Origin: Gelatoporia subvermispora B
Lineage: Eukaryota > Basidiomycota > Agaricomycetes > Polyporales > Gelatoporiaceae
NCBI GenBank assembly: GCA_000320605.2
Contig: KB445801.1
Coordinates: forward strand, 825,506 to 889,505
Length of the DNA stretch: 64,000 nucleotides
Direction: 5' to 3'
The notes under the pieces are model-generated. The model had not been told where the DNA came from, searched no databases, and saw only the letters and a list, made by a program, of their open reading frames with translations. The translations under genes were made by a program, and so were the position numbers. Shown piece after piece: positions 21,897 through 33,090 of the stretch. Numbering within the stretch: position 1 is the first letter of the stretch; the number at the start of each line of letters is the position of its first letter.

Positions 21897-22229
21897 ATTA
21901 TCTCTAGTCAATTTGCTACCATGTGTGCTGTGTTGTATCGACAACATGTCTGAGCGTAGCCTCAGGAGTGTATCTCTAGTCGTGGCTGCTCTATCCCAAT
22001 GCTGTGTGTGTCGCCCCCCATATCCAGTTTGCAAACGAGCCTCGGACATTAGAACATGCATGGTGTTCTTTATTGTGCCCGGAGACGAGAGTCGCTTCTG
22101 ACCGAGAGACAAGCGCAGTCGAGCGCTCGGTCATCGGGGAAAGGAGGTTGGACAGGGTAGAGCCCATGGCCAGGTCGCACCTCGACCTCAAAATTGACGT
22201 TTTCGACCCTCCTCTTGTTCACGACCATA
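21897..22229. other. Intergenic region between eIF2-gamma and RING-CH gene
   Basis: 333 bp separating two co-oriented genes. No coding frame or repeat is seen; it should hold the upstream terminator and the downstream promoter. Confidence 0.4.
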
Positions 22230-24116
22230 ATGCCTCGCTGGTCCCTTCGCCGGCATTTACGACCTGTGACGTCCAATCCTAATGCTCCAGATACTGCACG
22301 CAATGATGCCTGGGTCCCCACTATCGACGACCTCCGAGTAAGCTCTCGCTGACGCAAGCTTGCTCGACATGCGCTTAATATGCTCCCAGGTCAAACTCTG
22401 CTATATCTGCCGCGAGGAGGAGTGCGTAGAATGTGAGTTTTAGTCTTTGTAGCTCCTCACGGAATGTCCATTCGACTGAATCAACCTGCAGCAGATCCGG
22501 GGGACAGCTACCCGCGCGTGTGGGTCCACCCGTGTAACTGTTCGCTTGTCGCACACGAGCAATGCCTGTTACAATGGCTCCGTGCGGCAGAGCAGGATCC
22601 AGTGCGCTCTGCCAACGCGATGAAGTGCCCGCAGTGCAGCGTTCAGTATGAGTTCGAGAGCGAGAACCCGCTCCTCCTCCGGATCATGGATAGCTTTAGT
22701 GCGGGCCTCACCACAGTCGGCAGGGCCTTCTTCTGGGCGGGAGGAGGCGTGGTGGTCTTCTCGTGTCTGTTTGGTGCGTCCGCAGTCTCTTATGTGATTG
22801 AAAGGAGCGTTCAACTTCCGGACCATAGGAGTGTACATTGGGTGCACAGCGTACGGCTCGTACGCCATACAAGAGTTTCTTGGTAGAGAAATGTACGAAG
22901 CATCGCTTTCCCGAGTTTCACATTCACCACTGACCCTCCCTCTCAGGTTCAACCTTCTGCTATCGGAGGATACGGGGAAGTGGCCATGGCATGCATTCCT
23001 CCACCTTCCCGCCATCCCCTTCAGCCTCATCTCCGCGCGGGCGGGTCTGTTCCCCAATGTCCCCGTGGCCACCATGCTTCTCGCCTGGGCCTTTTCCCCT
23101 CCTATTGCTACTCCCCCTGCAGATCACCTTCTCGAGTACGTCTCTCGGTCACATGACGAGGTGCCGCCCACGACCGTCGGTGCTGCAGACGGCGAACTCG
23201 CCCCGCTCATCGCATGGCCCCCAAGCCCTGCCATGATCACCATCCTCTACCCGCTCGTCCGCTCGGTGTACCGGACGTCTTTCGACCGTCTACGGCACTG
23301 GGTGCTTGGCACGCACCCTGGTGCAAAGCCGACCGTGCGCAATTACATCTACGACTGGGACGACGGCGCGCCCATCCGCGTCCGCATCAACCAGGTTGTC
23401 ATCCCAGCGCCCGTAGCTCCCGGAGCGCCTGGGGCCGACGCGAATCAGGCTGCGCAACAGCAGCAGGAGCAGCAGGGAGCAGCGGAACAGGGCGAGGAGG
23501 ATGCACCGGCCGAGCCTACACAGACGACACGCCTCACGAATGCGCAGATCGGGCGGTTTGTCGCCGGAGCGCTCATGATCCCTGCCCTCGCGAGCTTCAT
23601 GGGCCGTCTCCTCCTGCGCCTCGCGCGACACTCCCCCCTACTCCGCCGCTTCCTGGCCATCCGCCCGCCCCTGGGAGTGCGCTATTACCGCCCCTCGGCC
23701 GACTTCTACCCACTGCTGTTTGATGTCGAGGCACTTAAGCAGGCGGGATTCCTACGACAGCTCGGGATGGGCATGCGCATTGGACTCAATATCGCGTGCT
23801 GCGGGACGCGGTTATGGGCAAATGCGGATCCGGTGTGGTGAGTATACTTCGCCTCCGTGTTTATAGACTGAGCCTCACTACTATGTCAGGTGGAGGAACT
23901 CGGTAGGCCTGGGTCTGTTCATTGTGGTAAGCCTTCCCTATACAAGAGGACTTCCATCCATTCACTGAGCAACAACAGATCAAGGACTGCTTGAAGCTGG
24001 TCCACGAGTACCTCTCGCGGCGGGAGCGAGAGACTCGGAAAATCAAGAGTCGTTCATTCGCGGGCGTGGACATCAAGGAGCTCGATCTCATCCGCCCAAT
24101 TCGTCTTGCTTTCTAG
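22230..24116 (+). CDS. RING-CH (MARCH-type) membrane E3 ubiquitin ligase (520 residues)
   Basis: Seven exons: 22230-22337, 22390-22432, 22492-22773, 22829-22892, 22947-23837, 23890-23926 and 23979-24116; 1,563 bases in frame. Residues about 37-97 form a C4HC3 RING-variant finger (CYIC, then HPCNCSLVAHEQCLLQWL, then CPQC), which recruits an E2 enzyme. Several hydrophobic segments follow (FFWAGGGVVVFSCLF; FLHLPAIPFSLISA; IGRFVAGALMIPALASF), so the ligase is probably anchored in the ER or another endomembrane. A Gln/Glu/Ala-rich linker lies near residue 350. The 54-bp fourth intron is also open in frame, so retention would add 18 codons. Substrates are unknown. Confidence 0.8.
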
Positions 24117-24262
24117 CTATCGGTGACCGATGTGTATGTGTACGGTGATGTACATATGTAGTTCTACAGCAACCATGATCGCAATTCCTTGGCTTGGTTA
24201 AGTGCGTCTTCCACCAATGCCCAACCCTAACACGCTGCATCAGCCAAACCGACACTACCCAT

Positions 24263-26515
24263 TCACATCCGTATGCGCCGCAGCGCATACACACGACGGA
24301 ATTGCTCCTGCACGTCTTCCTCCGTCGGCATCGCCTCTTTCCCGACCCATCCTTCCATCCACGTGACCAATTCCTGGTATTGCTGACTCCCCTTCCCAGT
24401 CTTGTAAAACTCTACCAAAGGCGCATCCGAGCAGATCTCGTGCCAGTACACAAGCGCAGTGGCAAGTGTTGTGCGCGAGACAGGCACTTTCAGGGTACGC
24501 GCCCAGGCGAGGGCGAGCGGGATGCGCGGCACCTTGTTCATCGCCGCGAGCAGATCAATATACGTCCTGAACACGACGTTCGTCGGGATGATTTCGCGCA
24601 GCTGCGGATCCGGCACACTGTCCTCAGCAGGAAGCACGGGCGGATGATTCCACGGGCGCGAGGGTGCGAGGAGGTCGCCGAAGAGTGAGTGGGTGAGATC
24701 CGCCACGGGGCGCTCGAAGGGGTACGCGGCGTGCGGGCGGAGCGCGTACACGGGCTGCTTGATGTCGCGGAGCTCGGGGAAGTGTGTGAGGAAGAAGCGG
24801 TCCGCGATGCGCAGCGCGACGTCTCCGGCGGGTTCGCCATCGAGCGTGCCGGCAGTGGAAGCGCGGGGTGCACTCGCGAGGGCCATACGGACGCGTCGCG
24901 CTGCGGCGTCAGGGGAGTTGTCTTCACGAGGGACGCGGCGCACCAGCGCGCCGAAGCCAAATGAGGTGAGGACACCGCGGAAGGAGAAATCGATGTCGGA
25001 GCCAATGATGGCGGACTTCATGAAGATGCAGAAGGTGTGATGCGTGGGAATGAGCCCGAAGAGTTCCTCGAAGTGCACCCAGATCTGGAAGACGATGTCG
25101 TACCGCCGCAAGCGGTGTAGTGCGGTCATGAACGTATTGACGGTCTGCGTGTCTACGATGGGGCGTTTCTTGTCGGACCCGCGTGGCGAGAAGTCGAGAA
25201 GTAGCTCAAAAGCCTTCCCAGCGTGACCAACGTAGGTCAACGTCTTAATACCAGCGGTCAGAGACCATGGTGTGAGACCTAACTTCTGGTCAACGATGGT
25301 GTTCCACACCACAAGTGCCCTCTTATATGACTTTCGATGGATAAAGCCATCTACGGCCATAACGTGGATATCGAGATCTGATAAGCATCGTTGATCCGTT
25401 CGGGCGAGCTTCAGGGCACGGAACAATGTGCGTGGATGGACCTTTGGTTGTACGAGTAGCAGTTGAAATAGATGCTGCCAGTCCCTGACATCCTCCGGGA
25501 ACCCGCGTTTCATGTGTGTGAGCACTCGGGATATCGACCGGTAGGCTTTGGTGAACTCGATAGTAGAGGCGAAGTGGATGGAGCCGCGTTCAGTAGGCGA
25601 TTCGGCTAGTTCTCGTCGATAATTGACATACTTGGCGTATGGCAGCATCGACATCGCTTCGTGAACAGGGCGCTGACTGCGGAAGCGTTTCAGGGAATAG
25701 CGGAGCCTCTTTCTCCAGCCGCGGAATGAGAAGACTCTGATGAGGACCCTCCAGTGAGCGGCGGAAAGTGACATGCCATGCTTTGCAACGAGACGCAGAA
25801 AGGCAGACGCTAGATCTGCAGTCATGTAGCTGGGAGCAAAGAGGGTATTGAGAACAGATGGCTTGAGCAGAGCCAGGTCGCGAGCAGCCAGTGCATTGAG
25901 AGTGGAGATCACCAAAGAGGTAGACGCGCGGCGATCTTTCGCTAATGCGCGGAATAGTCTGGCAACATGTCGTGACTCGAGTACTGGGAGCTGGACAAAG
26001 GCAATCATGAGGTTCCGCAGCCGATCATAGGCATTATGAGCGACCAGGCGTGAGACGGTCAGGGTAATGACGGTAGGTCGTAGAGCAGGGGGCGCGTCCT
26101 TCTGGTAGTGCAGGGCCAGGTATACTGCCAATGGCACGTCGTCGGAGGTTGCCACCTTCTTGATTAGCAGCGAGAGAATAAGCCATGAGGGCATACTGAC
26201 AAGCCCGCAGTCGTCGGTGATGTACGACCATGCACTTCGTAGACTATCCGCTGCCAGTATGTGTGCCCATCGTTGGTATTCGTCGGCCTGGACACCAAAC
26301 CCCGACATGGCCTCGGGTGTCGGGACCAAGTGCGGTCTGTGCGACAGGAAATTAACGAGACGAAAGATCGGCGTCTCTTGAGCTTCGATGCTGAATTGGG
26401 GGGCAGCAGATGCATCCGTAGGCATCAAGAGAGCGGCCCTCGAGCGCATTGCATTGGTACGTATTGAGCGAGAGACATTGTATGTCCGGACTGCGCGGAT
26501 AAAGTTCCACCGCAT
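24263..26515 (-). CDS. Putative mitochondrial PPR-like helical-repeat protein (750 residues)
   Basis: A single intronless frame. The first in-frame ATG is at 26,515; the frame is open further upstream but without an ATG. The N-terminus (MRWNFIRAVRTYNVSRSIR) is basic and lacks acidic residues, as in mitochondrial targeting peptides. The body is almost all helix, with repeating pairs typical of pentatricopeptide-like proteins (VDGFIHRKSYKRALVVWN; GIKTLTYVGHAGKAFELL; FMTALHRLRRYDIVFQIW). Such proteins usually bind organellar RNA and support expression of mitochondrial genes. It converges with the RING-CH gene (146 bp between stops) and diverges from the SR-protein gene. The PPR assignment is by pattern only. 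Confidence 0.6.
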   Translation of the reverse strand: MRWNFIRAVRTYNVSRSIRTNAMRSRAALLMPTDASAAPQFSIEAQETPIFRLVNFLSHRPHLVPTPEAMSGFGVQADEYQRWAHILAADSLRSAWSYITDDCGLVSMPSWLILSLLIKKVATSDDVPLAVYLALHYQKDAPPALRPTVITLTVSRLVAHNAYDRLRNLMIAFVQLPVLESRHVARLFRALAKDRRASTSLVISTLNALAARDLALLKPSVLNTLFAPSYMTADLASAFLRLVAKHGMSLSAAHWRVLIRVFSFRGWRKRLRYSLKRFRSQRPVHEAMSMLPYAKYVNYRRELAESPTERGSIHFASTIEFTKAYRSISRVLTHMKRGFPEDVRDWQHLFQLLLVQPKVHPRTLFRALKLARTDQRCLSDLDIHVMAVDGFIHRKSYKRALVVWNTIVDQKLGLTPWSLTAGIKTLTYVGHAGKAFELLLDFSPRGSDKKRPIVDTQTVNTFMTALHRLRRYDIVFQIWVHFEELFGLIPTHHTFCIFMKSAIIGSDIDFSFRGVLTSFGFGALVRRVPREDNSPDAAARRVRMALASAPRASTAGTLDGEPAGDVALRIADRFFLTHFPELRDIKQPVYALRPHAAYPFERPVADLTHSLFGDLLAPSRPWNHPPVLPAEDSVPDPQLREIIPTNVVFRTYIDLLAAMNKVPRIPLALAWARTLKVPVSRTTLATALVYWHEICSDAPLVEFYKTGKGSQQYQELVTWMEGWVGKEAMPTEEDVQEQFRRVYALRRIRM

Positions 26516-26869
26516 GCATCTGGATGCAGTGTGTTCAAGGACGTGACTCCAGATATACGGTAGTTGCACGCACCTGCGCTGACGACGCGTTACGCGTGCA
26601 AGCGGTGGGTATATCCGGGTGGAATGTGGCGAACGACGAGCTGACTACCACCGGCGACGCGGACGGCGACGTGGAGGATGTGAGCAACAGCGAGCAGCGC
26701 GTCTGCTCGGCGCTCGCTCTGAGTTGCCACAACGCAAATAGAGACAAATGGCCGCGTGCAGGGAAATTGCATCGGAGCTTAAAATGGCAGCGCGGGCGGG
26801 GAAAGAGTCGGCTTGGACAAGTTCGACCAGAGCGTCTTTGTCGAGGAGACCGTCTGCTACGACGCCGAC
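26516..26869. promoter_or_regulatory. Shared bidirectional promoter region
   Basis: 354 bp between the start codons of the PPR-like gene (minus) and the SR-protein gene (plus). Both promoters must lie here. I see no clear TATA box. Confidence 0.5.
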
Positions 26870-27963
26870 ATGCCTCGTATTCTCTTTGTCAGTGGCTTCC
26901 ACTCTGCAACCCGCGCCCGGGATCTTGCTTACGAGTTCGAAAGGTGAGCTCGTCCACCCTCTAGGCCATTCGGCCGCCGTCGTCCTGAACGCGACGTCCA
27001 GGTACGGCCCCCTCGTTCGATGCGACGTGCCCGCCCCGCGTAACCCACACGCCAACTCCAACCCGTAAGTCCACCTTCCGTGTCTTTACACCCTCTCTAG
27101 TCGAGTGGCCTCGCCACCGCCCCGCGCGCGCGAGCACTAGTACAATCGCGAGTACGAGCACGAGCACGAGCACGAGCCCCCGACCACCACCGAAGCCGAG
27201 TGCGATAGCGACGCGATGCGATACGAGCCGCGATAGAACTGCGATTGCAAACGAATCGTGCGGCGCCCACGCGGCGCGCAATCCCTGCGCCGCCTTTGGC
27301 CTTCGATTTCGCGCCTCGTCTACGAGTCCGAGTTCCGCCTGAAGCACGTCGCTCAACAATCCTTCGACCCATCGCAGTTACGCCTTCGTCGAGTTCCGCT
27401 CTCAACGTGATGCAGAGGACGCCTACTACGATATGTGAGCCTGCTTAGCCCTTTTAGGCGTGTGCAACCGCTCACGAAGCCTTTATTTGCAGGCACGGGA
27501 GGACCTTTGAGGGAGCACGTTTGAGCATCCAGGTATGTCCGCTCGTGAACTACCTCTGTCAACAAGGTTCTCACTCCATAAGTAGTGGGCCAAGAACCCT
27601 CCATCCTCTGTCTGGCGCTACGACCGCCGTTCGCCTCCTCGACGTGAGCGTGAGCGCTCTCGCAGCCCGCGGCGGCGCGGCGGTGACCGGGACCGCGAGC
27701 GCGACCGTGACCGTGAGCGGGATCGTGACCGGGACCGCGACCGTGACCGTGAACGCGACCGTGATCGTGAGCGCGACCGCGACGACCGGGACAAGGATGC
27801 GGACAGGGACAGGGACAGGCGGCGACGCAGCCCGAGCCGCGAGAGGCGTCGCAGCCCGACACCGGAGCGGCGCGATCGCGCGCGGACGCCCCCGCCCCCA
27901 GAGGAACCTGCTGTACCTAAAAAGGAGGAGGACCGCGCGCAAACACCCCCGTATGAGTCTTAA
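26870..27963 (+). CDS. SR-type splicing factor with one RRM (203 residues)
   Basis: Five exons: 26870-26943, 27002-27064, 27378-27434, 27493-27532 and 27586-27963; 612 bases in frame. Residues about 3-85 form an RNA-recognition motif with RNP2-like ILFVSGF and RNP1-like NPYAFVEF. Residues about 100-180 are Arg-rich with RS, RE and RD dipeptides (for example RRERERSRSPRRR), the domain that SR proteins use for spliceosome contacts and that kinases phosphorylate. The nearest comparison is fission-yeast Srp1/Srp2-like proteins. It should act in pre-mRNA splicing in the nucleus. The second intron is 313 bp while the others are 53-58 bp. Confidence 0.85.
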
Positions 27964-28369
27964 GTGGCCTTTGGTGGGATGCGCTGCTGGTTTTCTCCCC
28001 GTGCTTTTGTTTTGCGCACATCGTTTCGAGTCAGCAAGCGGACTGGTCTGAAAGGCGGCCCTGAGGCCGGAAGATTTGTTGTTTTGTTTTGTGGCCCATT
28101 CATGTATTTAGCACTTAGTATCGATCATTGTTGTGAAATTCTGTCTGCGTCTACGAGTGGTCCATTGTCGCTCGGAAGCCTTTCGGCGTGCAAGCTCGCG
28201 CTCCAGACGCCCCCTCGCGCCTAGCCCCGTGCCGTCAAAACATGCGCCTACACTGTCGGTGGCGGTGATTCGTGAATAGCTTTTGACTCTCATCCTTGAC
28301 CAGCCTCGCCCGCGATGCCGCTGCCTTCCAGCCTGCCCTGCACACATGAGAGTACTACTCGTCCTGGCA
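27964..28369. other. Intergenic region after SR gene
   Basis: About 400 bp with AT-rich 3' untranslated sequence of the SR gene. No separate gene seen. Confidence 0.4.
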
Positions 28370-29348
28370 GGCACGGCCTCCACCCGGCTCGCATCCTGCC
28401 AGTCGCAGGCAGATTCGTCGTCCAAGCGGCCCAACGCAAGCACGTCTTTCTCCATATGCACGATGTCTCTCCTAAAGGGCCTAGGCTGACACCTCGGTGC
28501 GGATATCGTATACTATTCCTAGCCCGCAGGCACGGGCACAGGCTTGCATATGCTCGAATGTCAATACCCAGCTCGTCTATATCATGAGCCACCTGAAGTC
28601 CAACGGGAACTCCATGCATCTGCAAGACCTTGCGATCATCACGAACACGCCTCTGGACAGAATCCTTTTTAGAAATTCTGATCGCATGAGCGAGCAGTTC
28701 ATCACCCGAAGATGGACGTGTGCTCGTATCGCGTGCACATAGCGCTGGTTCCCGACTGCATGCTATCGTCTTCATCGTCTGCATGACCCACGCCATGATT
28801 ACATATGTCCAGAACAAAGCCGCCCTTCTGACTAAAATCCATCGACAAATTCGCAAAGGTGGTGGGCTCTCCGTAAGAACGTTGAAGGAGAGCTGGACAG
28901 AAGCACCTACAGCGATCGAGGAGCCGAAGAAGGAGGGCGAGGTGTATGTGACGCGAACGCTGAAGGACGGTCAGATGCGAATGGTATTCTGGAATGAGAT
29001 AAAGCCCGACGAAGACAGCGGTGGCATGCTGGTCGAGAAAGGTGCGTCTACACTCCCAAGTCACATCATACTATTCTGCATGGCCGTCCTCGACCATACT
29101 CATTCTCGCTAGAATTCCTCAACCTGGGGCACTCCCTCGAGGTGCCAAACGATGTCGACCTGCGCAAGCAGCTCGCGTCCGAGGGACTGCAGGTCACCGC
29201 TGGCGAGTCGGCTACACCCAATCAGAAAGGTGGTGCGAAGAAGAAGGGCAAGACCGCGCCCCGCCAGCACCAGGTGCGCATCACAAATACGCATTTGAAG
29301 GGGCAGATCGACCTGTCTCGCGATTATGTCGCGCCTTCGACGAAGTAG
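28370..29348 (+). pseudogene. Decayed TFIIE beta-subunit (TFA2) copy
   Basis: The 3' part is intact and unmistakable: NKAALLTKIHRQIRKGGG, TRTLKDGQMRMVFWNEI, a GT-AG intron (29042-29112), then HSLEVPNDVDLRKQLASEGL and ITNTHLKGQIDLSRDYV to TAG at 29346-29348. The 5' part is broken. A TAG replaces the Gln expected after IVYYS (about 28514). An apparent 10-bp insertion precedes VNTQLVYIMSHLK. The frame shifts after NTPLD, and a TGA falls inside the next conserved block (KF-stop-SHERAVHHPK). A splice acceptor before HDY is missing and a 1-base insertion follows it. TFIIE-beta normally binds promoter DNA with TFIIE-alpha in RNA polymerase II initiation. The gene is essential in fungi, so an intact copy should exist elsewhere. 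The 5' limit is uncertain. Confidence 0.7.
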
Positions 29349-29841
29349 GTATGCGACACATTCGATTGGATTCCACACCCGGTCATCATCCTATACATAT
29401 ATACTTCATGTCGCATTTTCTGCAAGCAGCGGTGTGTATTCTAGCCTAGTTGACCACCGAGCAGTGGATAATCTACACTTTGCATTGACTTCCTAGGAAT
29501 GTGCGTGTAGTTCTCCGCGATTGGAACAGATAACTGTACACTTACTGACTGGTGTATGCGCTGACTTCTGACCATACAACGGGCCTGATGAACATCAAGT
29601 TCATCATCCATGCCAATAATCCTACGCATGCCCAGATTCTGCCTATGCGGACACTAGGTACATACGTCGCTATGAAAACCCACATCATGTCCAGGCCGCA
29701 GTGAATCCGTAAGCCATCTATCTGCGGAGCAGCGATCTCTGCTTCCTGCATATGGGCGGCTGCTTCCTTGCATGGTCCCCGGTCACAGCATCTTTCCTAC
29801 GTTTAGTCAGTCAAGATCATTGTCAATATCTGGGAGCTCAC
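29349..29841. other. Intergenic region, no gene seen
   Basis: 493 bp between the TFIIE-beta relic and the 3' end of the coiled-coil gene. Short frames only, none with splice support. Confidence 0.4.
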
Positions 29842-31009
29842 TCATGGGCTGATGGTCGTTGAGGTACTGCCCTCTACTCTCGGTTTCTTTGCGGACACGC
29901 TAGCATACTTCAACTCATCATCATCATGAGCCTCCTCGACGTCCTGCGTCCGTTTCCTAGTAAAGCCGGCCAGGATAGTCGATGCGTGCTCAATTACTGT
30001 TTCTGCCTTCTCTTGCACAAGCCGCCGGTCTTGCTCGAGTTTCTGAACTACAGCCTTTTGCTCCTCTAGCAGCTCATGAAGCCGTGCAACTTCTTCCGTC
30101 ATTTCGCTGATTTCTGCATCCTTATGACTAAGGGCAGCTCGATGTTCTCTGCAACGCAAGGAGTCCACGGCTGATGTCTTCTTCAACTCCGAGTTCTCCT
30201 TCTGCAAACGCGCGATCAATTCAGTTTGGGATTTCTGCGTGTCGGCTTGCTTTCGATGTATAACGTCCGAGAAAAGCTTCACAAGGTCGCCGTGGTCCAT
30301 ACGCGTCAATTGCTGCTGTAGGCCTGATTCGCGATCGGATCGAGGTAGCGTAGGTTGTTTTGCAGTTGCACGTCGTGAAACGGGGGGCTGTTTTCGAGCT
30401 ACTGCTTGCACCTCACGTTTCTTCATCAGTAGTGAACGTCTCGTGCTTGCGGATGCTCTCCGTAAATTGAGAGAGCTGTATAACCCTGAGCCATGGCCCG
30501 CCTCTTGTTGCGCCGGTGCAGCTGGTATATTGGACTCTGAAGAGTTTATTAACTCGGATTGAACAACTCGCATCGAAGAGATGTAGAAGTTGCAACTGAG
30601 TGGACTCACCACTGACCAGATGTCGATGCACCTGGCTCCTCCGAGTCCAAGCCCGAGTACAGCAGGTCATCGACACTGTCAGTCACTAGTTCTTGCAGGC
30701 TTCCTTCGTGGGGCCTTGTGGGATGGTGTCTCACATCCTTCTGTGTGTCGTATGCGGGCTCTGAATGCAGCGAACCGTCCATCTGCGCTGGCGCTTGGCG
30801 AATTGTACTTACAAGACTTGCTTCAGAAGTTCAGCTTGCTTCCTGCTAGTGCTGCCCCACGGCTATGTGCGCGGCAATCGCCGGATCGCGGCTATACGGC
30901 AAAGGAACAGGAGCCCGATAAAGTTCGTGTACTTGCGCTTCAAGCGATGGCGTCTCTCGTCTTCGTCTACGACACCCTCCTTTGTGGAAGATTCATTCGC
31001 ACGTGTCAT
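29842..31009 (-). CDS. Coiled-coil protein, unknown function (298 residues)
   Basis: Five exons: 30933-31009, 30813-30842, 30735-30760, 30617-30685 and 29842-30536; 897 bases in frame, all introns GT-AG. The N-terminus (MTRANESSTKEGVVDEDERR) is charged. A disordered Ser/Ala/Arg region spans about 65-130. Residues about 155-255 form a long coiled coil (LIARLQKENSELKK; HKDAEISEMTEEVARLHELL; EQDRRLVQEKAETVIEHAST). The C-terminus contains a basic cluster (FTRKRTQD, KKPRVEG) that could act as a nuclear signal. I do not recognise the family. The short exons 2 and 3 are supported by strong GTAAGT and GTGAGA donors and matching phases, but the 5' half is less certain than the last exon. Confidence 0.6.
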
Positions 31010-32288
31010 CCATATGTGAGGAGGGTACAAGCCCCGTCGCTAGACGGCTCTCAATGAGTCAATGACCTGCTGCCGTGGGTCCGAGTCGCATTGACTTTCG
31101 TGTCGGTGCGAATCGTGGGCACGGCAACTGCCAGACCATTCTCTGGACGTCGCTGCCAGTCAGCACAGCGAGTTCGCTCAGAGAAAAAAAGCACGTTAAT
31201 CGATGTCCATAGGACATACACTAAAAACAAGTTCTCCGCGTAGCTGCCATGAGTAGAAACAGAGTTCGATATCGCTGCATTGGAGGGGCCCATACTGACC
31301 GGCTGAATGTCGGGATGTAGTTTTAAATGATATCGGTAGCGCGCATAGCTATGTCAGATAGTGCACGGAGTCCGTCGCAGTAGACTCGTCGAGTGTAGAA
31401 GCATTGCTATCAAGTGTGTGCTGCCCTTGATGCTGTTCCATCGATATATACTACGGCACTGAGGGGCTCTGTTCTCCATGGCGGCCATCTAAGAATACCT
31501 TTCGCTATCAGAAGGCGGACTGTCAAACGGCTGATCAGCCTTCAGCAGGCGTTCAACCTACACGTCTAAGCCGAGCTGCGGCAACGGCACGCCCGCAAGC
31601 GTATAGGGTGATTTCCGACCGCTCATGGAGGCTTGCATACGGGTAGAGGAGCAGCCGCATCTCCTGCAAGGTCCTCCTGGTGACTGTACTAGAGAGTTGG
31701 ACGGCTCCGTAGAGTTAGAATAGCTGTCGTAGCCTTCAGATCCCTACGTCGAGCCATTTGTTGCCACATCTTTGTTCCTGCGCTGGTCGCATGAACCACA
31801 CACTGGTGATTCGGTCAGAGTACGTACCTCGTGCGGAGAACTCGCAGAATGTGGCGTACATTATTCCGCACATCCTCAGCACAGAGAGGCATTCCGTTGA
31901 CCGTGCAGACAGGAAGCGAGAAAGTCTAGTGAAGAGGCTCCTTGCGCATGACCATCGCGGAACAGACATACGCTGTGACATGTGAACACTGCCTGCACAA
32001 CATGCATGCCTATATCTAGAATTTTGCTCTCCTAGCAGTTGTCAATTTCTGAAAATGGACATGGAGATCTAGGAAATGTTTCAGACAGTCCGTTTAGGTA
32101 CTTCGAAATCTCCACATTGCGGCACCGTATGGGGGCGGCGGAAGGGGCTGAGTTAGCTACAGTCATGAGTCGAAGATACCGGAGGATAGTCGCAGTCATG
32201 GTAATCACGGCCAATCGCGCAGCTTCGCATTTCAGCGGAGTGTCCCAGCACCGTTTTTGTGCACACCTCGGTCGTTCGTAGAGTCCAT

Positions 32289-32354
32289 AATGGTCGATGC
32301 GTGCTCAATCACCGTTTCAGCCTTCTCTTGCACAAGTCGCCGGTCCTGTTCGAG
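32289..32354 (-). pseudogene. 22-codon duplicate of the coiled-coil gene
   Basis: On the minus strand it encodes LEQDRRLVQEKAETVIEHAS plus Thr-Ile, identical to the protein segment encoded at 29974-30039. The two DNA copies differ at eight sites, all third-codon-position silent changes. The surrounding frame (32232-32429) is open but unrelated. It could be an exon of an unrecognised paralogue or a relic. Confidence 0.75.
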
Positions 32355-32801
32355 GTCCACCGTGTTTAGGCCGGGTCGGTTACCGAATTCAACACCAGAT
32401 GGCGATTGCTCTGACATCGCTATACGCAAGGCGGCGCAACTAATAAAATTTCAACACTCCCTAGCAATATCACACAGGTCTTCTTGTTCTCGTGACGGCG
32501 GGGCTATCGTGTGATGCGTTCACTATTACAGACCTGGTGGAATCGAAAGGTAATCATGTGAAACACCCTGTGCATGACATACTCAACATCGATGACCATC
32601 ACCTGCGGATTCTTACAGCGTCAATAGACTCTAGCTCAACAGGCTTCCTCGACGTGACCCGTTCGAGTTTAAGAGTTTGACTTTTCCATACTGGCAGCAA
32701 TCGATTGATTTGGTCCAATATATACAACACTTTGCTGAAAGAAAGGCCGCCATAATGTAAGTTCACTGATCATCTCGGTCGAACGCGGCAAGCTGGTCAC
32801 C

Positions 32802-32912
32802 AGCTGGTGATGATTCATATATGGTTTTGGTGTCTCGATTGAGGTTGCCATGGAATGATCAGCTAGTGATGGTTCACATATGGTCTTGGTGTCTCGATTG
32901 GAGTTACCGCGA
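32802..32912. repeat. Two-copy 59-bp tandem repeat
   Basis: Copies 32802-32860 and 32861 to about 32912 share blocks such as TTGGTGTCTCGATTG with several differences. No coding or transposon feature is attached. Confidence 0.8.
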
Positions 32913-33090
32913 TAAGCACATAGAGGTCAGCGTTCTACAGTCATGTAACAGTCTCTGGAGCGTATACTCAGATCGTTCCAAGTAGCGGGCGTCGCCGGGT
33001 GTTCCCTCAAGGCCTCGCTGACCTCATACCTATATGTGGCGGCTTCTGGGCTATCCTTTCGAGACTACTGTCCCCAAGCATTTGAACTAG

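Larger units (their letters stand above)
31010..33090. other. 2.1-kb gene-poor stretch
   Basis: No gene I can support. It contains a 66-bp duplicate of part of the coiled-coil gene (32289-32354) and a 59-bp tandem repeat (32802-32912). Other ORFs are short, lack coding character and have no plausible splice partners. Confidence 0.5.

Noticed and set aside
22774..22892. Longer continuous frame reading VIERSVQLPDHRSVHW in the RING-CH gene
   Set aside because: A 55-bp GT-AG intron with matching phase leads to the hydrophobic VYIGCTAYGSYAIQEF segment, which continues into the rest of the protein.
27121..27200. CACGAG-type repeat as a coding His/Glu tract
   Set aside because: It lies in the SR-gene intron; the RRM needs the flanking exons to be joined directly.
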